From contig JAILHZ010000169.1 of assembly GCA_024695545.1 (NCBI GenBank), forward strand, positions 1-49,491: DNA of 49,491 bases, given 5' to 3'. This document shows, one piece after another, positions 38,739-48,322 of this stretch. The stretch's first letter is position 1. The number at the start of each line of letters is the position of its first letter. The position numbers and the translations under genes are program-made. The stretch comes from Clostridiales bacterium. Its GTDB lineage: Bacteria > Bacillota_A > Clostridia > Saccharofermentanales > Saccharofermentanaceae. Below the pieces are notes generated by a model. The model searched no databases and had not been told where the DNA came from. It saw only the letters and a program-made list of their open reading frames with translations.

Positions 38739-40916
38739 ATGGCTGATAAACTGAATGATGCGATGAAGATTTCTTTTTCTTCTCCTGCGAAGGTGTGGGA
38801 AGAGGCTCTTCCGGTGGGTAACGGTAAGCTCGGCGGTATGGTCTTCGGACTTCCGTATATCGAGCGGATCCAGCTCAATGAAGACAGTGTCTGGTATGGC
38901 GGTCCGCAGGACAGAAATAATCCTTCCGCGCTTGAAAAGCTTCCCGAGATCCGCTCGCTCATCATGGAGGGACGCATCCGCGAGGCGCAGGAACTCTGCA
39001 CTTTTGCGCTGTCCGGTATTCCGGAGGAACAGCGCCATTATGAGACCCTCGGAAATCTCTATATCGAGTTTGACGGCACGGAGACGGAGTACTCCGATTA
39101 TTCCCGCGAACTAGATCTTTCCACTGCGACAGTTACTACGAGTTTTAAGATGAATCGCACGATCGGCGGCAAGACGATCGGCGTGAAGTATACCCGCGAG
39201 GTGATTGCGAGCTATCCGCACGATGCCATGATCATCCGTCTAACGGCAGACCAGCCGGGAGCATTGAGTTTTCACGCGCAGCTCGGAAGAAACCCGGGAA
39301 AGCCCTGGGAGGAAACTCCGTATCAGAAACAGACGATCCGAAGACAGTGCTATACGGGACTGACGGACAGTATTATCGCACTTCCCGGTAATGTCCAGCT
39401 TATGGAGGCAACCGCCGGAGGAAAAGGCGGTGTGCAGATGGCCTGTGGTATTAAGGTGATCCCGCAGGGCGGAAAGACGGAAGTGATCGGCAACACGGTA
39501 AGGATCCTGGGTGCCGATGAAGCACTGGTTATTCTTTGCGCAGATACGACTTTCCGCAAAAGCGACCCGAAAGCATCTGTTCTCGAAAAACTCGAGAATG
39601 CTTCGAAGCTTTCCTGGGAGCAGCTTTATCAGGCGCATGAGGAAGACTACCGTTCGCTCTTTGCCCGCGTGAAACTTCAAATCGACGGGCAGGAAGAGGT
39701 CGAGAGATTCTTCCAGTTCGGAAGATATCTCATGATCGCGGGTTCGCGTCCGGGATCGCTGCCGCTGAACCTTCAGGGCATCTGGAATCAGGACATGACA
39801 CCGATCTGGGGCAGCCGCTTCACGATCAATATCAATACCGAGATGAACTACTGGCCGGCGCTTACGGCGAATCTTGCCGAGTGTCAGGAGCCGCTGTTCG
39901 ATCTCCTTGAAAGAGTACGAGAGAACGGCCGCGAGACGGCTATGAAGATGTACGGCTGCGGTGGATTTATGGCGCACCACAACACGGATATCTGGGGAGA
40001 CACCGCGCCGCAGGATGTCTGCATCAGTTCGAGTTACTGGGTCATGGGCGGCGCGTGGCTGGCGCTGCATGTCTGGGACCAGTACCTTTTCACAATGGAT
40101 ATCGATTTCCTTAAGAAGAACTACCCGGTTATGCGCGAGGCGGCCGAGTTCGTGATGGATTACCTGATCGACGACGGCAAGTATCTCGTGACCTGCCCGA
40201 CGCTCTCGCCGGAGAACACATACATCCTTCCGAACGGCGAGCAGGGCGTGATCTGTAAGGGCGCGTCGATGGATAACCAGATCATCACCGAACTTCTGAA
40301 TGCTTGTATTTCTGCGGAAAAAGCACTCACCCCGGACAACTCTGTTTCTATCACCAAACGTTCAGAAGAAGTCCTCTCCCGCATAGCTCCGATCCGGGTC
40401 GGTAAGTATGGACAGATCATGGAGTGGAACGAAGACTACGAAGAAGCGGAACCCGGACACAGGCACATCTCCCAGCTCTTCGCGCTCTACCCCGGAACAC
40501 AGATCACAAGAAAAGAAAAAGTGCTTTTCGAGGCGGCAAAAAAGACGATCGAAAGAAGACTTTCCTTCGGCGGCGGGCACTCCGGCTGGAGCCGTGCGTG
40601 GATCATCAACATGTATGCGCGGCTCGGTGAAGGGGAGAAGGCATATGAGAACCTGATGACACTGATCAGTAAGCAGACGCTTCCGAACCTCTTTGATAAC
40701 CATCCGCCGTTTCAGATCGACGGTAATTTCGGCGCGACAGCCGGCATCTGCGAGATGCTGGTGCAGAGCCATGAGGACGAAGTGAGATACCTCCCCGCGC
40801 TTCCGGATGCATGGAAAAAGCACGGCCGGATCGAGGGGATCAGGCTCCGCGGCGGTAAGACCGTCAAAGTGCTTGAGTGGCAAAACGGGGAAATCGTAAA
40901 GCTGGAAGTCGTATAA
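38739..40916 (+). CDS. Glycoside hydrolase family 95 (alpha-L-fucosidase/galactosidase), cytoplasmic
   Basis: 725 residues from ATG 38739 (ATG 38733 two codons earlier is also possible). The N-terminal beta-sandwich has WEEALPVGNGKLGGMVFG and IQLNEDSVWYGGPQDRNNP, the GH95 hallmark. The (alpha/alpha)6 barrel follows: FTININTEMNYWPALTANL has the catalytic Asn pair, CPTLSPENTYILP the catalytic Glu, and FQIDGNFGATAGICEML the Asp. GH95 enzymes invert and cleave alpha-1,2-L-fucosides, while some clostridial members prefer alpha-L-galactosides. No signal peptide, so it works on imported sugars. It marks the return to core-like base composition after the island. Three octamer copies lie in its 3' part. 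Confidence 0.9.
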   Translation: MADKLNDAMKISFSSPAKVWEEALPVGNGKLGGMVFGLPYIERIQLNEDSVWYGGPQDRNNPSALEKLPEIRSLIMEGRIREAQELCTFALSGIPEEQRHYETLGNLYIEFDGTETEYSDYSRELDLSTATVTTSFKMNRTIGGKTIGVKYTREVIASYPHDAMIIRLTADQPGALSFHAQLGRNPGKPWEETPYQKQTIRRQCYTGLTDSIIALPGNVQLMEATAGGKGGVQMACGIKVIPQGGKTEVIGNTVRILGADEALVILCADTTFRKSDPKASVLEKLENASKLSWEQLYQAHEEDYRSLFARVKLQIDGQEEVERFFQFGRYLMIAGSRPGSLPLNLQGIWNQDMTPIWGSRFTININTEMNYWPALTANLAECQEPLFDLLERVRENGRETAMKMYGCGGFMAHHNTDIWGDTAPQDVCISSSYWVMGGAWLALHVWDQYLFTMDIDFLKKNYPVMREAAEFVMDYLIDDGKYLVTCPTLSPENTYILPNGEQGVICKGASMDNQIITELLNACISAEKALTPDNSVSITKRSEEVLSRIAPIRVGKYGQIMEWNEDYEEAEPGHRHISQLFALYPGTQITRKEKVLFEAAKKTIERRLSFGGGHSGWSRAWIINMYARLGEGEKAYENLMTLISKQTLPNLFDNHPPFQIDGNFGATAGICEMLVQSHEDEVRYLPALPDAWKKHGRIEGIRLRGGKTVKVLEWQNGEIVKLEVV

Positions 40917-41009
40917 AGTAATCTTGCCCGAAACTGCCTAAATCTCTAGAATTCCGCCCCTATCTTTGCTACTATAAAAAGTGTTGTGAAGGTAAAGGGG
41001 GGGTATAGC

Positions 41010-42560
41010 ATGTCAACAACAAACATTGTTATCCTTATTGCCATCGGTCTGTATCTTATTATGGTAGTTGCGATCGGTGGTGTTTTCAGCAAGAAGAACA
41101 AGAACACAGACGACTTCTATCTCGGAGGCAGAAAGCTCGGCCCGATCGTTACCGCGATGAGTGCAGAGGCTTCCGACATGAGTTCGTGGCTTCTCATGGG
41201 TCTTCCGGCAGTTGCCCTGATGACGGGTATTCCGGAGGCGTTCTGGACGGCCATCGGTCTTGCGATCGGTACGTACCTGAACTGGCTCTTCGTGGCCAAG
41301 CGCCTGAGAGTCTATACGCAGAAGGTAGATGCCGTAACGCTGCCGGACTTTTTCTCTAAGCGTTTCGGAGACAAGCACCACATCATCACACTGGTTGCGG
41401 CGCTGTTCATCGTCGTATTCTTCGTACCATATACCGCATCCGGGTTTGCGGCCTGCGGCAAACTCTTTTCCTCGCTTTTTGATGTTTCCTACACCTACGC
41501 CATGATCGCCAGTGCTTGCATCATTGTTCTTTACTGCACACTCGGCGGATTCCTTGCGGCATCCACGACGGACTTTATCCAGTCCATCATCATGACGGTC
41601 GCGCTGCTGGTCGTTCTCGGCGTCGGCGAAGCCGTCACGAACGGTTTCGGAAATGTATTCGGTAATGTGAAAAACCTCGATGGTTACATGGACGTATTCA
41701 AGGGCTTCAACGTCGCGAAAGACTCGGTAGGCAGCTACGGTGCGCTTGCTGTTGCATCGACACTGGCATGGGGCCTCGGCTACTTCGGTATGCCGCACAT
41801 TCTCCTCCGCTTTATGGCGATCGAGGATAAGAAGAAACTCAAGCTGTCCCGCCGTATCGCATCGATCTGGGTCGTTTTCTCCATGGCGATCGCCATTGTG
41901 ATCGGTTTCGTCGGATACTCTCTCATGAAGAATGGTATCGTTCCTGCATATTCTGATTCTTCCGCAGCAGAGACCATCATCGTTGACGTTGCGAAGTGGA
42001 TCGCATCTCACGGTTACATCGCGGCATTTGTCGGCGGTGTCATCCTTGCAGGTATCCTCGCATCGACCATGTCCACCGCAGACTCCCAGCTTCTCGCGGC
42101 TGCATCTTCCGTTTCCCAGAACCTCGTTCAGGAGACCTTCGGTAAGAAACTTTCGGACAAGAAGGGCGTATGGCTTGCCCGTATCTGTGTTATCGTGATC
42201 TCTGTGATCGCGGTATTCCTCGCACTGGATCCTTCCAGTTCCGTATTCCGTATCGTGTCCTTCGCATGGGCAGGATTCGGCGCCGTCTTCGGACCGCTGG
42301 TTCTTTTCGGACTGTTCTGGAAGAGAACGAATATGTGGGGCGCCCTGGCCGGCATGCTTTCGGGCGGTGCCACGATCTTTATCTGGAAGTTCGGTGTCCG
42401 GACCGCCTGCAAAGATACATGGCTCGATATCTACGAGCTCCTGCCGGCATTCATCATCGCATCCATCTTCATCGTTATTGTCAGCCTGCTGACCAAGAAG
42501 CCTGACGATTCGATCGTCAAGACTTTCGACGACGTTAAGGCGGAGTGCGCAGCAGAGTAA
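41010..42560 (+). CDS. putP: Sodium/proline symporter
   Basis: 516 residues from ATG 41010, with AAAGGGGGGG upstream (an ATG at 40986 lies in the leader and is less likely). Thirteen or so membrane segments of the solute:sodium symporter family. MSAEASDMSSWLLMGLPA (TM2), DAVTLPDFFSKRFGDKHH and STADSQLLAAASSVSQNL hold the Na+ and substrate sites typical of PutP (Ser/Thr of the STADSQ loop). It imports proline with Na+ as a carbon source or osmoprotectant. A possible -10 (TATAAA, 40973-40978) precedes it. Confidence 0.93.
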   Translation: MSTTNIVILIAIGLYLIMVVAIGGVFSKKNKNTDDFYLGGRKLGPIVTAMSAEASDMSSWLLMGLPAVALMTGIPEAFWTAIGLAIGTYLNWLFVAKRLRVYTQKVDAVTLPDFFSKRFGDKHHIITLVAALFIVVFFVPYTASGFAACGKLFSSLFDVSYTYAMIASACIIVLYCTLGGFLAASTTDFIQSIIMTVALLVVLGVGEAVTNGFGNVFGNVKNLDGYMDVFKGFNVAKDSVGSYGALAVASTLAWGLGYFGMPHILLRFMAIEDKKKLKLSRRIASIWVVFSMAIAIVIGFVGYSLMKNGIVPAYSDSSAAETIIVDVAKWIASHGYIAAFVGGVILAGILASTMSTADSQLLAAASSVSQNLVQETFGKKLSDKKGVWLARICVIVISVIAVFLALDPSSSVFRIVSFAWAGFGAVFGPLVLFGLFWKRTNMWGALAGMLSGGATIFIWKFGVRTACKDTWLDIYELLPAFIIASIFIVIVSLLTKKPDDSIVKTFDDVKAECAAE

Positions 42561-42593
42561 AATCGATAAGATCAGCTTAAGAAAAGGTCTTTT

Positions 42594-43364
42594 ATGAAAA
42601 GTTTTTTCCGTAAGCATCCGGTGATCATCAGTGTGACAATCGTTTTTGTTGTCGCACTGGTGATCCTTTCTGTTCTGATCTTCCGGGGCATCATGACCAC
42701 CAGCTCAAAAACAAAGGAAGAACGTCATCTTCACGCCATAGAAGAAGTTCGGAAAGAGTATCCGGAAAGCGTGAAGATTCCGCTGACGGAGGAGTTTCTC
42801 AAAGAGGAATATGAGATCTTCGTCAAGGCGAATGGTTCGTGGCTGCTCTATCTTCTGATCGCGTTAGCGCTGATTCTTTTCTACGGTATCGTGATTGTTC
42901 TTGCAGCTCATAACGGGACGATCGGATTCCATCTGCTGAAGTATGGTTATACGAGGACAATTTATGACACAAGAAAGAAAAACATCAGATCACGGTTTAC
43001 CGTTGTCCATGCAGGGATCGCTATGTCGCTTACCGTACTGGTTTTTGTGGGGCTTCTCGGCTGGACCCTGAAGATCACCGTGTTCAAGAAACCGGAGATC
43101 CGGGTGTCAACGATCAAGGTGAATGCGAAGAACATGGAAGTGGTTCAAAGCACCGGGGTCAACGGCGAGCCGGTCATTAATAACAAGTACTATCTGTATT
43201 ACGGACCGGACAGCACGAATCCGGACAAGCTTCCGGTGTCCTTCGACATTTACAATCAGGTCGAGAAACTGGGCGTGTACCACCTGGCGTATGTGGAAGG
43301 GGTTCACAATTACACATACGTGGGGATCTATCCGGACGAAGAATTCGAGCGCGTAGATCAGTAA
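42594..43364 (+). CDS. Three-helix membrane protein of unknown function
   Basis: 256 residues. Membrane segments at about 10-31, 84-103 and 142-162. A charged outer or inner loop lies between the first and second (EERHLHAIEEVRKEYPESVK). The C-terminal about 90 residues are soluble (VNAKNMEVVQSTGVNGEPVI, VYHLAYVEGVHNYTYVGIYP) and beta-rich. No family recognised. It lies 33 bases after putP, so it may be in the same transcript, and ends at a bidirectional terminator. Confidence 0.6.
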   Translation: MKSFFRKHPVIISVTIVFVVALVILSVLIFRGIMTTSSKTKEERHLHAIEEVRKEYPESVKIPLTEEFLKEEYEIFVKANGSWLLYLLIALALILFYGIVIVLAAHNGTIGFHLLKYGYTRTIYDTRKKNIRSRFTVVHAGIAMSLTVLVFVGLLGWTLKITVFKKPEIRVSTIKVNAKNMEVVQSTGVNGEPVINNKYYLYYGPDSTNPDKLPVSFDIYNQVEKLGVYHLAYVEGVHNYTYVGIYPDEEFERVDQ

Positions 43365-43392
43365 CTTTTCTATTATTTGAAAAGCACTGATC
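43356..43392. terminator. Bidirectional terminator containing the iterated octamer
   Basis: GATCAGTAACTTTTC (43356-43370) pairs with GAAAAGCACTGATC (43379-43392) with one bulge/mismatch; loop TATTATTT. It stands between convergent genes. The right arm contains AAAAGCAC (43380-43387). Confidence 0.7.
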
Positions 43393-43405
43393 CCGCAGCC
43401 GTATC

Positions 43406-45019
43406 TTACTCAACCAGCAGAAAATTACCTGTCAGAGGGTCGCGTTGACTTGTGTCGATGCGGCCCTTTTGCGGCGGTTCTTTTACAAAGTCCGGACGGC
43501 TCTTCGGCTCCTCGCGGAGGTAATAGTCGAGAGTCAGGACTTCACGCACTTCCTCTTCGTAGAGCGTGGTCTTTTCTTCGGCAAAACCGAGCACGATCTC
43601 ATATCTTCTAAACCGCGCAGGCGTCTTGATGAAATAGTTTTTTTCCTTATAGTAATCGGCGAGCGCGCTGAACATATCGAAAGGTGTCTCGAAGGCTTTC
43701 TGCAGAAGCTTGAGCGTATGCGTGAACTGGTGGCTGTTGTAGAACAGCTCGACCATTTCCTCGATGTTCTTCAGGTGACAGAGCTCGTCGAAGCGGAGCC
43801 ATCTCGTGGAGAGGACTTCGTACGGCGCATCCTCGGATCTTACGATCGCAAACTTCTCGCAGTCTTCCTCGATCGGCGAGCCTTTCAGGACTTTGAGGAA
43901 CCCGAGCTGCAGCTGCGTCGGAGCGAGCGCGTAGATATCGTTAAAGGAATTTCTGAAACTCCTGTAGCCCTCGTAGGGAAGACCCGCGATGAGGTCGAGA
44001 TGGATGTGGATCGTATGCGTCGCGGAAAGTTCCTCGACAACTTTAGTGATCTTTCTGATAGAGCTCGGGCGGTTGACCGCGAACAGCGTATCCTGGTTGG
44101 TCGTCTGCACGCCGATCTCGAGCTTGATCGCACCCGGACGCATCTTCCGAAGGATCTCGATCTCTTCCTTATCGATCAGCTCCGCGGCGATCTCGAAGTG
44201 GAAGTTCGTCTTGCCGGTATCGTGCTCGAGAATATAGTTCCAGATCGCCTTCGTCCGTTCCTTGTTGCTGTTAAAGGTCCGGTCGATGAACTTGACCTGC
44301 GGAACCTCTTCGTCAAGGAAGAACTGGATCTCGCGGAAGACGAAGGGGAGACTTCTGTAGCGCACGGTCTTATCGATCGAGGACAGGCAGTAACTGCAGC
44401 GGTACGGGCAACCGCGCGAAGACTCGTAATAGACGATGCGGTTGTCAAAATCCGTCATGCCTTCTTCGTAGATAAAAGGCAGAGAATCCATGTTCATCAG
44501 CTCGGTCTTAATGACGCTCGGGCGCTCACGCAGCGCGACGTTCGCGATGCCGGAAAAGTCGGGTGTTCCGATCACGGGCTTACTGATGTTGATCGTGTCA
44601 TCGCCGTCTTCGGGAACGATATCCATCGAGCTAACATACTGTCCGATGATCCGGGTAAAAGCACTTTCGCCTTCGCCGACGATGATGCCTCGTACACTCG
44701 GGTACTGCTCGAAGATCTTCTCGTAGTGGTACGACACCTCAGGTCCGCCGAGCCAGATGTCCGTGTCGGGAAGGACCTTCGGAAGATCCGACAGAAGCTT
44801 TTTGACCTCGTCGATATTCCAGATATATGTGGAGATCCCGATCGCGTCGGGCTTCAGTTCAAAGATCGATGACAGGATCGTGTGGATCGGTGTGTTGATC
44901 GTCGTTTCATAGATCGACGTTACGCCCGGATAGACGCGGTCGGCACACTCGCGGAGAGAATAGACCGCGGGGTTGGAGTGAATGTATTTCGCGTTAATGG
45001 CGACCAGAAGAAAATTCAT
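43406..45019 (-). CDS. B12-binding-type radical SAM protein with DUF4080 C-terminus
   Basis: 537 residues. Residues 1-135 are a cobalamin-binding-like Rossmann domain (MNFLLVAINAKYIHSNPAVY, AIGISTYIWNIDEVKKLL, WLGGPEVSYHYE, IIVGEGE). The radical SAM core has SSRGCPYRCSYCLSS with cysteines 204, 208 and 211. IKLEIGVQTTNQDTLFAVNR and IHLDLIAGLPYEG are typical. The final about 150 residues match DUF4080. Class B radical SAM enzymes of this kind methylate or rearrange unreactive carbons; the substrate here is unknown. It precedes the GT39-like gene's 3' end by 30 bases; both are on the minus strand and may be co-transcribed. Confidence 0.85.
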   Translation of the reverse strand: MNFLLVAINAKYIHSNPAVYSLRECADRVYPGVTSIYETTINTPIHTILSSIFELKPDAIGISTYIWNIDEVKKLLSDLPKVLPDTDIWLGGPEVSYHYEKIFEQYPSVRGIIVGEGESAFTRIIGQYVSSMDIVPEDGDDTINISKPVIGTPDFSGIANVALRERPSVIKTELMNMDSLPFIYEEGMTDFDNRIVYYESSRGCPYRCSYCLSSIDKTVRYRSLPFVFREIQFFLDEEVPQVKFIDRTFNSNKERTKAIWNYILEHDTGKTNFHFEIAAELIDKEEIEILRKMRPGAIKLEIGVQTTNQDTLFAVNRPSSIRKITKVVEELSATHTIHIHLDLIAGLPYEGYRSFRNSFNDIYALAPTQLQLGFLKVLKGSPIEEDCEKFAIVRSEDAPYEVLSTRWLRFDELCHLKNIEEMVELFYNSHQFTHTLKLLQKAFETPFDMFSALADYYKEKNYFIKTPARFRRYEIVLGFAEEKTTLYEEEVREVLTLDYYLREEPKSRPDFVKEPPQKGRIDTSQRDPLTGNFLLVE

Positions 45020-45049
45020 AAGATCCGCCTCCTTTATCTTTCTGTCTGC

Positions 45050-46591
45050 TTATGTTCCGGCCGTGAGCGCCTGAAGCTGTTCGGCACGGATATATACATA
45101 AACGGTTTCACTGTTTGCATAAAACTCATACCCCGCCTTGGCAAACGCCCTGCGGAGCTTGTCCATAAATTCATCGTCGAGATCCTCGGTACGAAGATAC
45201 GTCAGCACGTCCGGAACGCCCGACCAGATCGCCTCGCCCTGAAGGCTCGTGATCTGCGCACGGTCGAAGTTCGGCACATAGAAATATTTGAAGTCCGGAA
45301 CGGCGGTCGTCATGTCGTAGAAGAACAGGTAGCAGAGGTTTCCGTAGTAGATGTACGTCGAATCCGGGAACATCTCGGAATACTGCTCCATCTTGATCTC
45401 GAGCTCGGGTTTCTCCCTCGGGATCTCCGGCCGGATTGCCGTGATCTGGATGATATAGCAGAGAAGAAGCGCGGCGGAAACCGACGAAACGATCACTGTC
45501 GAACGGCCCTTCGGGAAGTGCTTTTTGAGAAAAGAAGCGAGCATCAGCGGTCCCCAGATAAGAAGCGGCACGAGGGTCGTAAGCACATAGCGGTAGATCA
45601 GGGGCAGCGTGATAAATGCGACGATGACGATGCCGCACAGCATGTAGATACCGATCTGCTTTCTCTTGCCGGAGCCTTCCTTTGCCTTGAGAAAAGCACT
45701 GACGAACGCGAGGATGACGAGGATGAAGAGTGTGTTGATCGCGATCTTCGCCTCGAACTGGATCCACGGGCGGAAGTAGAAAAGGTCGTATCCGGCCTTG
45801 CTCGCGTACCGCATGTTAAACGAAAAGTATGTATCGATCAGATCGTCGAGCGCCCCATGATAGGCGAAGAATGCGATGAACGGCAGAAGCGTGATCACGA
45901 TGCCCGAAAGAAACGGGATCGTGTTTTTGAAAAAGCACTTGAACTTCTTCTTTCCGAGCTGGTAAAGGAAGAAGAGTCCTAAGATGCAAAGATAGTAGAT
46001 ACAGAAGTTCAGCTTCAAAAGGAAAACGCCGCCGCAGAGAAGTCCCAGCACCAGCATGTCCTTCCCGGAAAAAGCTTCTTCCGGGGGAGTTTCGCCACGC
46101 TCCGCAAGGCGCCTGAAGAACAGGTATTCTGATGCTACGATCAGCAGAAGCACGATGTGCTCGGGCTTGCTTCCGGTGACGAAAAGCGAGTTCTTGTGAA
46201 GAAATAAAAGAGCGAGCGTGATCATGACGCCGAGGAAGGAGATATCCTCGTCATAGAACAGCCGCGCGAGCTTATAAAGCAGGTAGAAAGAGGCGGCGTT
46301 GATCAGGAAAAAGACGATCCAGATACCGATGTCCGACCCGCCCGTGATCAGCATGCCGAAGGCGTAGACGAAATAAAGAAGAGGCCCCTTATGGTCGAAA
46401 AGATCCCAGTACGGGATCTTCCCCTTAAGAAGGCCTTTGGATACCAGACGGTAAGCGATCTCATCCGAATCAAAGCAGTAGCGGTGGATCGGGGAGAAGG
46501 GGCACACAAAAAGCAGAAGGATCAGTACGGAAAAGATAATGACCGACGGAAATAAAACATCCTTCTTCAGTTTTCCCAAACGCTTCTCCAT
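45050..46591 (-). CDS. GT39/ArnT-like polytopic glycosyltransferase
   Basis: 513 residues from ATG 46591, with GGAAG just upstream; an in-frame start at 46633 overlaps the promoter. About eleven membrane segments. The first outer loop has FDSDEIAYRLVSKGLLKGKI and YWDLFDHKGPLLYFVYAFG, the acidic pair and HKGPL motif of dolichyl-/polyprenyl-phosphate-dependent GT-C enzymes. The C-terminal about 110 residues are outside and include IYYGNLCYLF and YVPNFDRAQITS. It should move a sugar from a polyprenyl-phosphate carrier to an envelope acceptor. With the surface-polymer genes upstream in the window it fits a general envelope role, but no direct link is shown. Confidence 0.75.
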   Translation of the reverse strand: MEKRLGKLKKDVLFPSVIIFSVLILLLFVCPFSPIHRYCFDSDEIAYRLVSKGLLKGKIPYWDLFDHKGPLLYFVYAFGMLITGGSDIGIWIVFFLINAASFYLLYKLARLFYDEDISFLGVMITLALLFLHKNSLFVTGSKPEHIVLLLIVASEYLFFRRLAERGETPPEEAFSGKDMLVLGLLCGGVFLLKLNFCIYYLCILGLFFLYQLGKKKFKCFFKNTIPFLSGIVITLLPFIAFFAYHGALDDLIDTYFSFNMRYASKAGYDLFYFRPWIQFEAKIAINTLFILVILAFVSAFLKAKEGSGKRKQIGIYMLCGIVIVAFITLPLIYRYVLTTLVPLLIWGPLMLASFLKKHFPKGRSTVIVSSVSAALLLCYIIQITAIRPEIPREKPELEIKMEQYSEMFPDSTYIYYGNLCYLFFYDMTTAVPDFKYFYVPNFDRAQITSLQGEAIWSGVPDVLTYLRTEDLDDEFMDKLRRAFAKAGYEFYANSETVYVYIRAEQLQALTAGT

Positions 46592-46645
46592 AGTTCTTCC
46601 GGCGCGATATCTACGCCGCGCTCCCTGCCTCAAATTCTACTTAGA

Positions 46646-46654
46646 ATTATAGCA
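46646..46654 (-). promoter_or_regulatory. Extended -10 promoter of the GT39-like gene
   Basis: TGCTATAAT on the minus strand, 55 bases before ATG 46591. No clear -35 hexamer. Confidence 0.6.
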
Positions 46655-46742
46655 GAGTGCGCCCTGATTGACTATCGCCGCACGGCACGTGGCGGGAAAA
46701 ACAGGCGCATATCCCCGCGGGACGAGTGCTTTTCGGGCAAAT

Positions 46743-46782
46743 GAAAAGGGCCGTCGAAATGGGGTGGCCGACAGTCCTTTTC
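46743..46782 (-). terminator. Terminator of the SDR gene
   Basis: GAAAAGGGCCGTCG (46743-46756) pairs with CGACAGTCCTTTTC (46769-46782) over 14 positions with one mismatch and one G-U. It lies just after the stop of the SDR gene. An octamer copy (46726-46733) stands directly beyond it. Confidence 0.7.
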
Positions 46783-46813
46783 GGGGGTATATATCAGGAA
46801 GGTCGCGAGGGGA

Positions 46814-47587
46814 TCACATTGCTGTGTATCCACCATCGACCGGAAGATTGACACCGGTAACGTATGCGGAGTTCTTCGAAGCGAGGAAAAGAGTAGCAGT
46901 ATCGAGCTCGCCCTCTTCGCCGTAGCGCTCCTCAGGGATCATGGTCTTCGCGTTCTGCTGGAAGAAGTCACTGTTCAGAGTGTCGCGGGTCAGGTCTGTG
47001 TAGAAGTAACCCGGGCAGATGGAGTTTACGGTGATGCCGTACTTGCCCCACTCAGCAGCGAGTGCGCGTGTCATGTTAACGACACCGCCCTTAGCAGCGT
47101 GGTAAGGAGCAGAACCGCAGATCTTGTTTCCGACAAGACCGTACATGGAAGCGATGTTGATAATACGGCCGTACTTGGCATTGATCATGTACTTCTTCGC
47201 AACAGCTCTTGCTACGCGGAAAGAACCAAAGAGGTCGATATTCATTTCGTTATTGAACTGGTCATCAGTAATGTCTTCAGCCGGAGCTACTGCGCCGGTA
47301 CCTGCATTGTTGACCAGAATGTCTACACGGCCGAACTTCTCGATTACCTTGTCGACCATAGTGTTAACTGCTTCTGTGTCTGTGATATCGCAGCGAACTG
47401 CCATTGTCTTTACGCCGTATTCCTTCTCGAGATCAGCGCAAACAGCATCGATCATTTCCTGGCGGCGGGCAACTGCGACGATGGAACATCCCTGACTTGC
47501 AAGGGCTTTGGCCATCTGAACGCCAAGACCGGTGGAGCACCCGGTAACGATTGCAACTTGTCCATCAAAATCAAAATAATTTTTCAT
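46814..47587 (-). CDS. Short-chain dehydrogenase/reductase
   Basis: 257 residues from ATG 47587, with AAAGGAGAA upstream (an in-frame start at 47665 adds 26 non-homologous residues). NAD(P) loop TGCSTGLG (15-22), NNAGTG, and catalytic Tyr162/Lys166 in SAPYHAAKGG with the Ser in NIASMYG. ICPGYFYTDLTRD and AYVTGVNLPVDGGYTAM complete a classical SDR of the 3-oxoacyl-ACP reductase/gluconate 5-dehydrogenase type. The substrate cannot be told; a polyol or uronate dehydrogenase is as likely as fatty acid synthesis because no fab gene is near. Confidence 0.88.
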   Translation of the reverse strand: MKNYFDFDGQVAIVTGCSTGLGVQMAKALASQGCSIVAVARRQEMIDAVCADLEKEYGVKTMAVRCDITDTEAVNTMVDKVIEKFGRVDILVNNAGTGAVAPAEDITDDQFNNEMNIDLFGSFRVARAVAKKYMINAKYGRIINIASMYGLVGNKICGSAPYHAAKGGVVNMTRALAAEWGKYGITVNSICPGYFYTDLTRDTLNSDFFQQNAKTMIPEERYGEEGELDTATLFLASKNSAYVTGVNLPVDGGYTAM

Positions 47588-47794
47588 GTGTTTTATTCTC
47601 CTTTTGCTTTGTTTTCCGTGGAAAAGTATATCATTTAACCCCTCAAAATGAACTTTTCTATTCATTCGTTATTTGTACAAGAAAAAAATGTGCTATGCTG
47701 AAAACACATGTCAAGAACACAACGAAATCGGTCAAGTGATTTTCACAGTGATTTTCATTTCTTGCGTTTTTGAGCAAAATGAAAGGAAAAGAAA

Positions 47795-48295
47795 ATGGCT
47801 TCGGAAAACGGATTAAAACGCTACGAGACTACTCTCTGCTATATTTACGGCCCTTCCGGCGTGCTGATGATGCACCGCACGAAGAAGGAAAACGACATCA
47901 ACAAGGACAAGTACATCGGGGTGGGCGGCCATCTCGAACACGGGGAATCTCCCGAGGAGTGTGTGCTTCGTGAAGTGAAGGAAGAGACCGGACTTCGGAT
48001 GACCTCTTTCCGCCTCCGCGGGATCATCACGTTCGTGATCGATGACATTGATGAGATCACGTTCCTTTATACCTGCGATGCCTGGGATGGCGAGCTGCCG
48101 GTTTCCTGCGACGAAGGGGAGCTCGTCTGGATCGAAGAGGATAAGATCGAAGACCTTCCGATCTGGCCGGGCGATAAGATCTTCTTCCGGCTGCTCAAAG
48201 AGCGCGACGATGTCTTCTCCCTGAAGCTCACTTACATCAGCGACGTACTGACAGATGCCGCCTTGGATGGAAAGAAAATCGATTTTGTAGTATAA
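47795..48295 (+). CDS. Nudix hydrolase (MutT-like)
   Basis: 166 residues. A complete Nudix box spans residues 45-67 (GHLEHGESPEECVLREVKEE and on: G-x5-E-x7-R-E-x-x-E-E-x-G-L), with Glu63 and Glu64 for Mg2+. It begins RYETTLCYIYGPSGVLMMHR and has WIEEDKIEDLPIWPGDKIFF after the box, as in 8-oxo-dGTP diphosphatases. It removes damaged nucleoside triphosphates or other diphosphate-linked compounds. GAAAGGAAAAG precedes the ATG. The 207-base gap upstream holds GTGATTTTCA twice and TTGTAC with TATGCT as a possible promoter. Confidence 0.9.
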   Translation: MASENGLKRYETTLCYIYGPSGVLMMHRTKKENDINKDKYIGVGGHLEHGESPEECVLREVKEETGLRMTSFRLRGIITFVIDDIDEITFLYTCDAWDGELPVSCDEGELVWIEEDKIEDLPIWPGDKIFFRLLKERDDVFSLKLTYISDVLTDAALDGKKIDFVV

Positions 48296-48322
48296 ATATA
48301 TAGCGCGCGTGCGTACTGATGG

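Noticed and set aside
41013..42617. Open frame of 534 codons on the minus strand
   Set aside because: It mirrors the putP gene, has an odd Cys/His/Asp-rich composition and no ribosome binding site or motif.
43445..44872. Long open frame of 475 codons on the plus strand
   Set aside because: It is opposite the radical SAM gene; its product is rich in Arg, Asp and Leu with no motif, as expected for antisense of a high-GC3 gene.
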